From assembly GCA_024640385.1 (NCBI GenBank), contig JAHEFC010000056.1:1-14070 (forward strand): DNA of 14,070 nt, given 5' to 3'. The stretch is from Sphingobacteriales bacterium (GTDB taxonomy: Bacteria; Bacteroidota; Bacteroidia; Chitinophagales; Chitinophagaceae). Shown here in pieces: positions 1-8,192 of this stretch (positions are counted from its first letter, which is position 1; each line of letters begins with the position of its first letter). The notes beneath the pieces were generated by a model. The model had not been told where the DNA came from. It did no database searches and saw only the letters and a list, made by a program, of their open reading frames with translations. Position numbers and translations under genes: made by a program.

Positions 1-997
1 GGTTTTCAAACACATTGTTGGAAGAATAAACGCCGCCTTCGAGTTTGAACTCATAAGGTTCAACGCCACCTGATCCGGTTGCAGTGATGGTTCCTGTTTG
101 TGCACCAAAACAAAGCACGGGGGAAGGTGTGAGTGTAAGATCAACAGCTGAAGCAGGTTGGGTTACGGTAAATGTAACATTCGCTTCACAAGGACCCTGT
201 TTGACATTGATAGTATGTTCTCCGGGGCCAACACCTGTAAAAGTAGGACTGGTTTGAGCCGCCCCGTTGTCCAATTTGTATTGAACTGTGGGACTTGCTG
301 CAGCCCCGGTTACCACTGCAGTAACTGAAGTGGTGCCACCGAAGCACAGAATATTATTATAAGTCGCTGAAACCTCAAGTGCGCAATCAAAATAACAACC
401 GAATATGCCACTTCCGGCGCCGGAATTATTTAAAGATCCGACACAGCAGTTGTTGCCGTATTTAAAAAATATAGTTGCGTTTTCATCAAAGGTCCAAACA
501 CCCTTCAGCTCCATTCTCACCCACATGCCATTCTCTTTATCGATCTCGTTAGCGTTTATTTTGAGCACTTGCTGACTGCCGGTTGCCGGGCAGGCACTTG
601 CGTCTGTGCCCCATTTCATTTCCAGGGAATTTGTGATTGGGCTTGTTGGTTTTGTGGCAGAATAGATTCCCCTGGCCCATTGGGTTTCATCGGTATTGAA
701 ATAGGTTGATCCTGGAAAACATCCTCCCGAAGTTGGCAACGGAAAGTCCAGGTGACTGATACCATTCTGGTTATTATTCTTAAGGAAGAATAGAAGGTAG
801 GTCCACTGCTGATTGTCGCGGGTGAAAAATCCCGTCTCGAAATCTGACACTACAAAAGAACCGGGCGCACAGGTCTGGGCTTTGGTTTCTGCAGGATTCA
901 GGATTCCCGCAAGGGAGACCAGTATATACGACAGAATTACTGGCAGTCTCTTTAGTGCATGGGAATAGGGTGACTGGAACTGGGTAAAAGTTCTCAT
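1..997 (-). CDS. SprB-repeat secreted surface protein, N-terminal part (runs off left edge)
   Basis: The reading frame is open from ATG at 997 to base 1 with no stop, giving 332 residues of a longer protein. Residues 1-40 look like a signal peptide: a basic stretch (HALKR), a hydrophobic core (LPVILSYILVSLAGIL), and a likely cleavage after TKA at residue 40, just before QT. Residues 45-205 form a Cys-containing domain with WTY and ISH motifs, a pattern seen in secreted Bacteroidota surface proteins; I cannot name it. Two SprB-like repeats follow, the first around C218 (ILCFGG) and the second around C296 (VLCFGAQTGTITATGSGG, then PYEF). Repeats of this type occur in gliding adhesins and other T9SS cargo, usually with a C-terminal sorting domain, which would lie outside the window. 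Surface adhesion is inference. An overlapping frame from 1001 is a shadow, because it lacks the signal peptide and repeats. Confidence 0.85.
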   Translation of the reverse strand, partial: MRTFTQFQSPYSHALKRLPVILSYILVSLAGILNPAETKAQTCAPGSFVVSDFETGFFTRDNQQWTYLLFFLKNNNQNGISHLDFPLPTSGGCFPGSTYFNTDETQWARGIYSATKPTSPITNSLEMKWGTDASACPATGSQQVLKINANEIDKENGMWVRMELKGVWTFDENATIFFKYGNNCCVGSLNNSGAGSGIFGCYFDCALEVSATYNNILCFGGTTSVTAVVTGAAASPTVQYKLDNGAAQTSPTFTGVGPGEHTINVKQGPCEANVTFTVTQPASAVDLTLTPSPVLCFGAQTGTITATGSGGVEPYEFKLEGGVYSSNNVFEN

Positions 998-1635
998 ACA
1001 TGTGGTTTTGGTAAGTGAATTAGCTTCCCTGGGGCTGATCAAGATTTTACCCGGCAACCTGGTTCCATTTGTGGACAGAGGTCAGGATCCAAGGCAAAAC
1101 TGAGTACCGGTTTTTCGGAGAATGATGGTGTTGAGATTGGAAGTTTTTCGGGAGGGAGCGGAAACTGCTGTTTCCCAGCTACTTATTCAGGTAGTTAAGG
1201 GGGAGTTAATTTATAGCGTAAACCTTTCAAATGGTAATTTCCAGGCAGAAAAATTTATTTATCCAGTAAATAATTATAAATCAACAGTTTACAACGATTG
1301 ATTTTAATTTATTTTTAAGTAAATGGGCAGATTTGCCATAGAACATATTAATTATATTACGAATGTATTTAGCTAAAAGGGTCTATAAAAAGATAGTTTT
1401 CAGTTAATTATATGGAGGTTTTTTTCGAATGCATAATGTGTTGGTAAATCTGTGTTTTCTTTTATATGAGATCGTTAAAATAAGGTAACCTCAACTGCTG
1501 CTTACTTAAGTCATTCAATAGCATGACCTTGAGCATGATGGAGGATGGGCCAATATGTAATCTTTACATAACGATCTTAACGAGTGACTGCTTTATTGAT
1601 TCAGCCTTATTTTTAATGCAACAATTGACTTAGAC
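998..1635. other. Divergent AT-rich intergenic region
   Basis: This 638-bp stretch separates the SprB-repeat gene (minus) from pckG (plus). No coding frame with a recognisable product is visible on either strand, and I see no tRNA-like fold. The part nearest the SprB gene, roughly 1000-1200, is of ordinary composition; roughly 1200-1480 is strongly AT-rich. It holds an AT-only inverted repeat at 1255-1273 (TTATTTA, 5-nt loop, TAAATAA) and a cleaner one at 1554-1570. It should contain the promoters of both flanking genes. I found no perfect TAnnTTTG box; TATTTTTA at 1608-1615 is a 7-of-8 match on the pckG side but lacks a clear -33 partner. Confidence 0.6.
1554..1570. promoter_or_regulatory. 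Inverted repeat upstream of pckG, candidate operator
   Basis: TATGTAA, spacer TCT, then TTACATA is a perfect 7-bp-arm inverted repeat ending 65 nt before the pckG ATG. The size and symmetry suit a dimeric transcription factor, and regulation of a gluconeogenic gene by carbon source would be plausible. No cognate regulator is in the window and I do not recognise the motif as a known operator. Confidence 0.35.
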
Positions 1636-3492
1636 ATGATCACGCAAACGAATTTTTCAGTTTTTGAGACCGCACCTGCAAAATCAGAATTGCAAAACTG
1701 GGTGAAGGGAATAGCAGCGATCTGCCAGCCCGATAAGATCCACTGGTGCGATGGCACCAAAGAAGAATATGACGGGCTTTGTAAAATGCTGGTAAGGAAA
1801 GGGACATTCATTGAACTTAACCCCGAAAAAAGACCCAACAGCTACGCCTGTTTCAGTGATCCTTCAGATGTGGCCAGGGTGGAAGACAAAACCTATATCT
1901 GCAGCAGAAGAAGGGAAGATGCCGGCCCCACCAATAACTGGATGTCTCCTGAATTGATGAAAACAACACTTTACGGGCTCCTGGAAGGTTCCATGAAAGG
2001 CCGTACGCTGTATGTGATCCCGTTTTGTATGGGGCCGCTCGGTTCGCCATTTTCAAGATACGGGGTACAACTTACTGACTCTGAATATGTGGTTGTGAAT
2101 ATGCGCATCATGACCCGGATGGGGGAAGATGTGCTGCCCCATATTAAGAAAGAGAGTTACGTAAAATGTCTGCACTCAGTTGGTGCTCCGTTGGAATCCG
2201 GTCAAAGGGATGTCAGCTGGCCATGTAATCCTGATGTAAAATACATCTCTCATTTTCCTGAAGAAAAACTCATCATCTCTTACGGCAGTGGATATGGTGG
2301 CAATGCATTAATGGGTAAGAAATGCTTCGCGCTTCGTATCGCGTCTGTCATGGGCAGGGAAGAAGGTTGGCTGGCAGAACATATGCTGCTTATGGGTGTT
2401 CAGTCGCCCGATGGTGAGAAAACCTATGTAGGAGCTGCCTTCCCAAGTGCATGCGGTAAAACAAATTTTGCCATGATGATCCCTCCAAAAGAATTTGATG
2501 GCTGGAAAGTGACAACAGTAGGTGATGATATTGCATGGATCCATAAAACACGCGATGGACAGCTTTATGCAATCAACCCTGAGGCAGGATATTTCGGTGT
2601 GGCTCCCGGTACCAATTATGAGACCAACCCGAATGCCATGGAAAGTATCAAAGCCAATACGATATTTACGAATGTAGCTATCACTCCGGATAAAGATGTA
2701 TGGTGGGAAGGGCTTACTAAAGAGCCGCCGGCAGGACTTACAGACTGGCATGGCAAGCCCTGGGATCCGGCTGGCGGAAAACCTGCAGCACATCCAAACT
2801 CAAGGTTCACAGCCCCTGCCATTCAGAATCCTGCAATAGATGACAAATGGGATGATCCCAATGGCGTTCCTATCTCAGCATTTATTTTCGGAGGCCGGCG
2901 CAGTACTGGCGTTCCGCTGGTATACCAGTCGTTCAACTGGAACTTCGGGGTATATACTGCAACAACCATGGGCAGTGAGATGACTGCGGCGGCATTTGGT
3001 GAAATTGGTAAAGTGAGGAGAGATCCATTGGCTATGCTGCCCTTTATGGGATACCATATTGGTGACTATGTGAATCACTGGCTACAGTTCGGCAGGGACC
3101 TTCCCAATGCACCCCGTGTATTCAGTGTGAACTGGTTCCGGAAAGATGAGAATGGGAAATTCATGTGGCCCGGTTTTGGACAGAATATCAGGGTGCTTAA
3201 ATGGATAGTTCAGCGCATACGCGGTAACGTTAGTGCTGTAGAAAGTCCGATAGGCTGGATGCCGAGGTATGAAGATATGGACTGGAAAGGCCTTGAAGAA
3301 TTTGACAAGGAAAAGTTCACCAGGCTGATGGATGTTGACCGGGAAAGCTGGAAAAATGAACTGCTCAGCCATGAAGAACTTTTTGAAAGAATGTACGATA
3401 AGTTGCCAAAGGAGTTCTTCCTGATGAAGGAACTATTACTCTCGTCACTATGGCGTTCTCCTGAGCACTGGGGTCTGCAGCCTGAACTTTAG
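1636..3492 (+). CDS. pckG: Phosphoenolpyruvate carboxykinase (GTP)
   Basis: Cytosolic enzyme (EC 4.1.1.32) interconverting oxaloacetate + GTP and PEP + GDP + CO2, the entry step of gluconeogenesis or, in reverse, an anaplerotic CO2-fixing step. At 618 residues it has the usual length of GTP-type PEPCK. The P-loop is PSACGKT at 270-276; C273 corresponds to the reactive active-site Cys of the GTP family and K275 to the phosphate-binding Lys. The kinase-2 motif GDDIAW is at 296-301 and supplies metal-binding Asp. [12 protein letters not shown] and [26 protein letters not shown] are the family's conserved nucleotide-site segments. The CGKTN P-loop and overall sequence separate it from ATP-type PckA. 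ATG at 1636 gives a normal N-terminus. The next gene starts 15 nt after the stop, so co-transcription is likely. Family assignment is firm; the direction of flux in this organism is not known. Confidence 0.97.
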   Translation: MITQTNFSVFETAPAKSELQNWVKGIAAICQPDKIHWCDGTKEEYDGLCKMLVRKGTFIELNPEKRPNSYACFSDPSDVARVEDKTYICSRRREDAGPTNNWMSPELMKTTLYGLLEGSMKGRTLYVIPFCMGPLGSPFSRYGVQLTDSEYVVVNMRIMTRMGEDVLPHIKKESYVKCLHSVGAPLESGQRDVSWPCNPDVKYISHFPEEKLIISYGSGYGGNALMGKKCFALRIASVMGREEGWLAEHMLLMGVQSPDGEKTYVGAAFPSACGKTNFAMMIPPKEFDGWKVTTVGDDIAWIHKTRDGQLYAINPEAGYFGVAPGTNYETNPNAMESIKANTIFTNVAITPDKDVWWEGLTKEPPAGLTDWHGKPWDPAGGKPAAHPNSRFTAPAIQNPAIDDKWDDPNGVPISAFIFGGRRSTGVPLVYQSFNWNFGVYTATTMGSEMTAAAFGEIGKVRRDPLAMLPFMGYHIGDYVNHWLQFGRDLPNAPRVFSVNWFRKDENGKFMWPGFGQNIRVLKWIVQRIRGNVSAVESPIGWMPRYEDMDWKGLEEFDKEKFTRLMDVDRESWKNELLSHEELFERMYDKLPKEFFLMKELLLSSLWRSPEHWGLQPEL

Positions 3493-3507
3493 ACTTAATC
3501 CAATGGT

Positions 3508-5178
3508 ATGAACTGGTTCATTGAGTTACTCAGGCAGCACGGTATTGCCCAAACGGTTATTATCTATGGCTTACTCATAGCCATTGGTATAACACTGGGC
3601 AAAGTCCGGATAAAAGGGATCTCCCTGGGCGTCACCTGGATCCTTTTTGCAGGACTGGCAGTTTCATATTTCGGTGTAACTGTTGACAAGGCGCTTATGT
3701 ATTTTCTTCGTGATTTTGGTCTGATACTATTCGTGTATTCGATAGGGCTGCAGGTTGCGCCGGGTTTTTTTGCATCACTGAAAAAAAATGCACTGGCCAG
3801 CAATGTTCTGGCGGCCGCTGTAGTCCTGCTCGGTGTGGTCATAACGGTCAGTTTCTATCTTTTATCCGGTAACCAGATCGCTGTAATGACCGGTGTTATG
3901 AGTGGTTCGGTCACCAACACTCCGGGTCTTGCGGCAGCACAGGCAGCGATCAATGACCTCCATCTCAACAATATTGACCCTTCCCTGGTGACCCTGGCAT
4001 ATGCGGTAACCTATCCATTTGGTGTTATAGGTATCATTCTATCGTTGGTGATACTGCAAAAGCTCTTTGGTGTGAAGGTGGAGGAACAAAGGGAGTTGCA
4101 CAGGAAGCTGAGTGTTTTCACTTCCTCTAAACCCATCTCCGTGCACCTGAAGGTGGAAAACAAACAACTGATCGATCAGCCTCTCCGCTCTCTGTTCGGG
4201 CTCATAAAAGAACCCATTGTTGTTTCAAGAATGTATCACAAAGGTGAGATCATCACGCCCACACCAGACACTACATTTGCCGATGGGGATGTGTTGCTGG
4301 TGGTGGCTCCAAGGAATATCGTCAATAAAGAGCTCAAGTTACTGGTTGGCGGGATCAGTGATATGAATCTGAAAAAGATCCCGGACAGTCCCCTGATCTC
4401 CCGGGAGATCGTAGTGACAAATGCTGAAGTGACCCACAGAAGGCTGGGGGATATTCCTGAATTGCATCAACATGAGTTCACCCTCACACGGCTGAATCGT
4501 GCGGGTGTTGAACTGGTTCCTCACGGGAACATATACCTGCAGTTGGGTGATATTGTTAAAGCAGTGGGTACCGAAGAAGGTGTGAAAGAGGTTACCGATG
4601 CGCTAGGAAATTCACTGAAGAAACTGGAAATGCCTGACCTTGCTCCTATTTTCATGGGTATTGTGTTGGGAGTGGTGCTGGGAAGTATCCCGATCTATTT
4701 CCCCAATATGCCGGTGCCGGTCAAGATCGGTCTGGCCGGAGGTCCCCTGATAGTGGCACTGTTGCTCAGTCGTTTTGGAGGTATGCTTTATCTTAACAAT
4801 TACACCACAAGAAGCGCAAATCTGATAGTAAGAGAGCTTGGCATCACTTTGTTCCTTGCCAGTGTGGGTCTGAGCAGCGGCCATAACCTGGCTAACGCAT
4901 TTGCTGATGGTTCGGGTTGGATGTGGATAGTAATGGGTATTGTGATCACTATGCTTCCATTAATAATTGTGGGATGGGCAGCTCATAGATATTTTCGTAA
5001 GACCTATTTCGAAATATGTGGTTTACTTGCCGGCGCATCTACTGACCCTCCGGCGCTCGCATTTGCAATAAAAGCCGCCGGGAGTGATGTTCCGTCGGAA
5101 ACTTACGCAACTGTTTATCCCCTGACCATGATACTCAGAATTGTTGCGGCCCAGTTGCTGATCATGCTTTTCAGCTGA
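3508..5178 (+). CDS. Aspartate:alanine exchanger (AAEx) family transporter with two TrkA-C domains
   Basis: A 556-residue inner-membrane protein with the AspT/YidE/YbjL duplicated architecture. Residues about 14-190 hold the first membrane half, about 205-370 two cytosolic TrkA-C (RCK-C) domains, and about 377-556 the second membrane half. The halves carry matching signature loops, GSVTNTPGLAAA at 133-144 and GASTDPPALAFA at 509-520, each with a later tyrosine-proline helix (YAVTYPFGVIGII and YATVYPLTMILRI). Characterised relatives exchange aspartate for alanine (AspT) or move C4-dicarboxylates and acidic amino acids; the substrate here is not determined by the sequence. TrkA-C domains usually bind small ligands and may gate transport. 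It lies 15 nt after pckG and 30 nt before the sulfatase. ATG 3508 is preferred over an ATG at 3503, which is out of frame and stops after two codons. Confidence 0.9.
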   Translation: MNWFIELLRQHGIAQTVIIYGLLIAIGITLGKVRIKGISLGVTWILFAGLAVSYFGVTVDKALMYFLRDFGLILFVYSIGLQVAPGFFASLKKNALASNVLAAAVVLLGVVITVSFYLLSGNQIAVMTGVMSGSVTNTPGLAAAQAAINDLHLNNIDPSLVTLAYAVTYPFGVIGIILSLVILQKLFGVKVEEQRELHRKLSVFTSSKPISVHLKVENKQLIDQPLRSLFGLIKEPIVVSRMYHKGEIITPTPDTTFADGDVLLVVAPRNIVNKELKLLVGGISDMNLKKIPDSPLISREIVVTNAEVTHRRLGDIPELHQHEFTLTRLNRAGVELVPHGNIYLQLGDIVKAVGTEEGVKEVTDALGNSLKKLEMPDLAPIFMGIVLGVVLGSIPIYFPNMPVPVKIGLAGGPLIVALLLSRFGGMLYLNNYTTRSANLIVRELGITLFLASVGLSSGHNLANAFADGSGWMWIVMGIVITMLPLIIVGWAAHRYFRKTYFEICGLLAGASTDPPALAFAIKAAGSDVPSETYATVYPLTMILRIVAAQLLIMLFS

Positions 5179-5208
5179 TTTTCCCCTGATTTAATTACAT
5201 TAGTTGGC

Positions 5209-6726
5209 ATGAAATGGATCTTCATTCTCTGCCTGTCAGTTTCCCAGTTGATTGCCCAGACCAGGAAGCCAAATATCCTGGTGATCTTTTCTGATGATCA
5301 TACCCAGCAAACGATCAGCGCCTATGGAAGCAGGCTGATGCAAACACCCGGGATAGACCGTATCGCCAAAGAGGGCGCAATATTTCGTAACTCCTTTGTA
5401 ACAAACTCATTGTGTGCACCAAGCAGGGCCGTATTCCTGACGGGGAAGTATGGACATATGAATGGACTCATTGACAACTCGCCTGGACGGAGATTCGATG
5501 GCAGTCAGCAGCAGCTTCAGAAGATCCTCGGCCAGAACGGGTACCAGACCGCATGGATAGGGAAATGGCATCTGCAAACACTCCCGCAGGGATTTGATTT
5601 CTGGAGGATACTTCCTGACCAGGGGCATTATTTTCAGCCTGACTTCATTAATATGAATAACGATACCACCAGGTATACAGGTTATGTGAGTAACCTGATC
5701 AGTGATTTTTCTCTGGACTGGCTGAAGAAACGAGATACCTCAAAGCCCTTTTTCCTGGTTGTAGGGGAAAAAGCAACGCACAGGGAATGGCTTCCCGATG
5801 TACGTGACCTGGGAGCATTTGATGATGAAGATTTTCCGTTGCCACGGAATTTATTTGACAGGTATGAAGGCAGGATCGCAGCACAGAAACAGGATATGAC
5901 CATTGATAAAACGATGCGGTTATATGATGATCTGAAAATCGGTGTCGACTACAGTAAACCCGGCATGTATGGCAGAATGTTGCCGGAAGAAAAAGCTGCG
6001 TATAAAAAATACTACGATAAAGCCGGTGAAGAATATGAAAAAGTGAAGAACGACAGTATTGCATTGGTGAAATGGAAATTCCAGCGTTACATGCGTGATT
6101 ATCTTTCTACCGCAAAAGGCATGGACCGGAATATCAGCCGGATACTGGATGAACTGGATGCCATGGGATTGAAAGAAAATACTATAGTCATCTATACTTC
6201 AGACCAGGGTTTCTATATGGGTGAACATGGATGGTTCGATAAAAGATTCATGTATGAAGAGAGTTTCAGAACACCATTCGTGATCAGGTATCCAGGGCAC
6301 ATAAGGCCCGGATCTTCAATCAACGAGATGATCATTAACATCGATTATGCACCATCCCTGCTTAGCATGGCGGGAATTAAAGTGCCTGAAGACATGCAGG
6401 GCAGTAATTTTGCGCCTTTGCTTGAGAAACCAGGCTCAGTAAAAACATGGAGAGATGTGATCTACTACCATTACTATGAGTATCCACAGCCCCATAGGGT
6501 AGCCAGGCATTTCGGGATCAGGACGTCAAAATATAAACTCATCCGTTTCTATTATCCTGACCAGGCCTGGGAACTATTCGATATGGAAAATGATAAAATG
6601 GAGATGAAAAATCTCATCAATGATCCAAAGTACAGGAGGGTCATAGAGGACCTGAAAACGCAATTAAAAGAAACAGCAGCACATTTCAAAGATCAACAGG
6701 CCTTAACACTGATGGAAAGCAAATAA
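5209..6726 (+). CDS. Secreted Cys-type (formylglycine) arylsulfatase-family enzyme
   Basis: A 505-residue sulfatase of the type I alkaline-phosphatase-like superfamily, hydrolysing sulfate esters, probably on a glycan. Residues 1-17 form a short signal peptide (hydrophobic, ending IAQ), so it acts in the periplasm or outside the cell. Metal-site Asp residues are D29-D30 (FSDDH). The activation motif is C69-A-P-S-R73 followed by AVFLTGKYG, so C69 should be converted to formylglycine. GKWHLQ is the conserved Lys/His segment, and S-D332-Q333-GFYMGEHGWFDK supplies further metal and substrate ligands. The C-terminal part (YYHYYEYPQPHRVARHFGIRT, then KYKLI and ELFDMENDKMEMKNL) resembles N-acetylglucosamine-6-sulfatase-like S1 enzymes; that substrate is inference. 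No sulfatase-maturing radical-SAM enzyme, anti-sulfatase or SusC/D pair is in the window. The 30-nt gap suggests transcription with pckG and the transporter. Confidence 0.93.
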   Translation: MKWIFILCLSVSQLIAQTRKPNILVIFSDDHTQQTISAYGSRLMQTPGIDRIAKEGAIFRNSFVTNSLCAPSRAVFLTGKYGHMNGLIDNSPGRRFDGSQQQLQKILGQNGYQTAWIGKWHLQTLPQGFDFWRILPDQGHYFQPDFINMNNDTTRYTGYVSNLISDFSLDWLKKRDTSKPFFLVVGEKATHREWLPDVRDLGAFDDEDFPLPRNLFDRYEGRIAAQKQDMTIDKTMRLYDDLKIGVDYSKPGMYGRMLPEEKAAYKKYYDKAGEEYEKVKNDSIALVKWKFQRYMRDYLSTAKGMDRNISRILDELDAMGLKENTIVIYTSDQGFYMGEHGWFDKRFMYEESFRTPFVIRYPGHIRPGSSINEMIINIDYAPSLLSMAGIKVPEDMQGSNFAPLLEKPGSVKTWRDVIYYHYYEYPQPHRVARHFGIRTSKYKLIRFYYPDQAWELFDMENDKMEMKNLINDPKYRRVIEDLKTQLKETAAHFKDQQALTLMESK

Positions 6727-6789
6727 TTTCATCGTTGATACTTAACAAAAAGATATAATTTGTTTTTAATCGGTATGGGACGCTCCTGA

Positions 6790-6797
6790 TAAATTTG
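6790..6797 (+). promoter_or_regulatory. Candidate Bacteroidota -7 promoter box for the HAD hydrolase
   Basis: TAAATTTG is a perfect match to the Bacteroidota -7 consensus TAnnTTTG. It ends 18 nt before ATG 6816, so a start of transcription about 7 nt downstream would leave a short leader of roughly 10 nt. No clean TTTG -33 box sits at the preferred distance; the nearest TTTG (6759-6762) is 27 nt upstream. The box overlaps the TTG at 6795, which argues against that codon as translation start. Confidence 0.5.
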
Positions 6798-6815
6798 TGT
6801 ACCAAAATATGTAAG

Positions 6816-7517
6816 ATGATCAGAATGGTTGTGTTTGATATGGCAGGCACTACAGTGAATGAAGACAATGTGGTTTATAAAACCATTCAGAAGGCATTGA
6901 AGGAAGCTCATTATGATGTAAGCCTGGAACTTGTACTTCAGCACGGCGCGGGAAAGGAGAAGCTCCAGGCCATTAAGGATATTCTTTTTGAAGTTTATAA
7001 GCTTAATGATGAGGAAACGGCCAGTAAAATACACCGGGCTTTCAAAGAGCATTTAGTCAGGGCCTATGAAGATCTGAATGTAACACCCGTTGAAGGTGCA
7101 GAAGATGTGTTCCGGTATCTTAAAAATGCAGGAATATTCTGCGTTCTCAATACGGGGTACGACAGTAATACGGCAAATGGTTTATTAAAGAAGCTGGGGT
7201 GGGATCGTTCGGACCTGATCAATGGTGTGGTCACTGCCAGTGATGTTGCCAGGAGCAGGCCATTTCCGGACATGATCGAAGCCGCCATGAAGAAAACAGG
7301 GGTGGCCAATCCGCTTGAAGTAATTAAAATCGGAGATTCTGTTATTGATATCGAAGAAGGCCAGAATGCCGGTTGTGGCCTCAATATCGGAATAACGGGA
7401 GGTGCGCAAACCCGTAAGCAGCTTGAAGAACAGGGTCCTGATTTCGTGATTGATCATCTCGTGGAACTCATCCACATCATAAAACGGGAAAACACACCTT
7501 CTTCCTATGTGTATTGA
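6816..7517 (+). CDS. Phosphonatase-like HAD-family hydrolase
   Basis: A cytosolic HAD-superfamily phosphohydrolase of 233 residues from ATG 6816. The frame continues upstream to a TTG at 6795, but that codon overlaps the candidate -7 box and would add seven residues (LCTKICK as encoded) before the normal start. Motif I is D8-M-A-G-T-T13, with D8 the nucleophile; the D-x-A-G-T-T form is typical of phosphonoacetaldehyde hydrolase (PhnX) and relatives. K47 in HGAGKEK aligns by eye with the Schiff-base Lys53 of PhnX (MGLLKID), so a carbon-phosphorus hydrolase mechanism is possible. The acidic motif IGDSVIDIEEGQNAGC, near residues 172-187, completes the site. It best fits the PhnX-like subfamily rather than true PhnX. 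No phosphonate transport or aminotransferase gene is nearby, so the substrate is unknown. The stop is only 9 nt from the stop of the convergent cupin gene. Confidence 0.85.
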   Translation: MIRMVVFDMAGTTVNEDNVVYKTIQKALKEAHYDVSLELVLQHGAGKEKLQAIKDILFEVYKLNDEETASKIHRAFKEHLVRAYEDLNVTPVEGAEDVFRYLKNAGIFCVLNTGYDSNTANGLLKKLGWDRSDLINGVVTASDVARSRPFPDMIEAAMKKTGVANPLEVIKIGDSVIDIEEGQNAGCGLNIGITGGAQTRKQLEEQGPDFVIDHLVELIHIIKRENTPSSYVY

Positions 7518-7526
7518 GTGTTGCAA

Positions 7527-8192
7527 TCATTTCCTGATCTCAAAAATATAACCTTCAATAGTTTCTGGGCCTTGATTCATTAAGGTGAGCAATGATGATT
7601 CGTCTATCCATTTGATATCACCTTCTCTTAACGTTAAAGTCTTTCCTTTTTCACTGAACTTCAGCTCTCCTTTATATGCGATCATGACGGCCGGATTTGA
7701 ATTCATCTGAAAATCAACACTGCTGTTGGCATTGAGCTTAAGCGGGTAGATCCTGACCCTTTCGAAGTATTCCGGTTTGCCAAATCCTGCAATGGGATCA
7801 GGGTATTTGCTCTTACCCTCCCCGGAGAGCTCGATGATTATGGACTGGTGATCAACGCTGTCCAGATTCCTGATCTTGTGAACCTGCTTGTTTTTGAATT
7901 CTGAATACCAGGTTTCCCCCCTGCTGCTGATAAAGGTTTCGCCAGGTTTGCCATAGGTCTCATCATATACATAGGCATCTTTCATGATCAGAAATACAGA
8001 TGGCGTCTCGTGTATGTGGAACAGCGTGGTTTCACCCGGAAGTATCCGGGGATACATGATGGTCACCAGTTTGTTTTTGAATACGATCTTGTGGGCAGGT
8101 TCTTTTTTTACGGGCACCGGTGATTGTGCCATTAGCCCTGATGAAAAAACAAGTAGGGTAAAACTGAGGATATGAAAGAATTTATTTTTCAT
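7527..8192 (-). CDS. Secreted cupin-domain protein
   Basis: A 221-residue protein with a signal peptide (residues 1-22, ending LMAQ), so it is periplasmic or secreted. Two cupin-like halves are visible. The first, about residues 35-125, keeps metal ligands in near-classical spacing: G53-x5-H59-x-H61, then H105-x3-N109. The second, about 145-220 (VMIAYKGELKF, then LREGDIKWID), has the barrel pattern but no His ligands, so it is probably structural or binds something without metal. Function is unknown; enzymes, sugar-binding and sensor proteins all use this fold. ATG 8192 lies inside the end of the upstream DUF2165 gene, an 11-nt overlap that suggests translational coupling. It is the last gene of the cyclase-DUF2165-cupin set. 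Confidence 0.8.
   Translation of the reverse strand: MKNKFFHILSFTLLVFSSGLMAQSPVPVKKEPAHKIVFKNKLVTIMYPRILPGETTLFHIHETPSVFLIMKDAYVYDETYGKPGETFISSRGETWYSEFKNKQVHKIRNLDSVDHQSIIIELSGEGKSKYPDPIAGFGKPEYFERVRIYPLKLNANSSVDFQMNSNPAVMIAYKGELKFSEKGKTLTLREGDIKWIDESSLLTLMNQGPETIEGYIFEIRK

Noticed and set aside
780..1001. 73-codon minus-strand frame starting at 1001
   Set aside because: It overlaps the SprB-repeat gene in a different frame; only the frame from 997 has a signal peptide and stays open to the edge.
1255..1273. AT-only hairpin (TTATTTA, 5-nt loop, TAAATAA) as a terminator
   Set aside because: The stem has no G-C pair, and it sits upstream of divergent genes where no transcript should end.
2308..2793. 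161-codon open frame antisense to pckG
   Set aside because: It lies wholly inside pckG on the opposite strand, shows no family motifs, and is explained by codon bias of the real gene.
6795..6797. TTG as start of the HAD hydrolase
   Set aside because: It overlaps a perfect -7 promoter box, and ATG 6816 gives the usual short lead-in to the DMAGTT motif.
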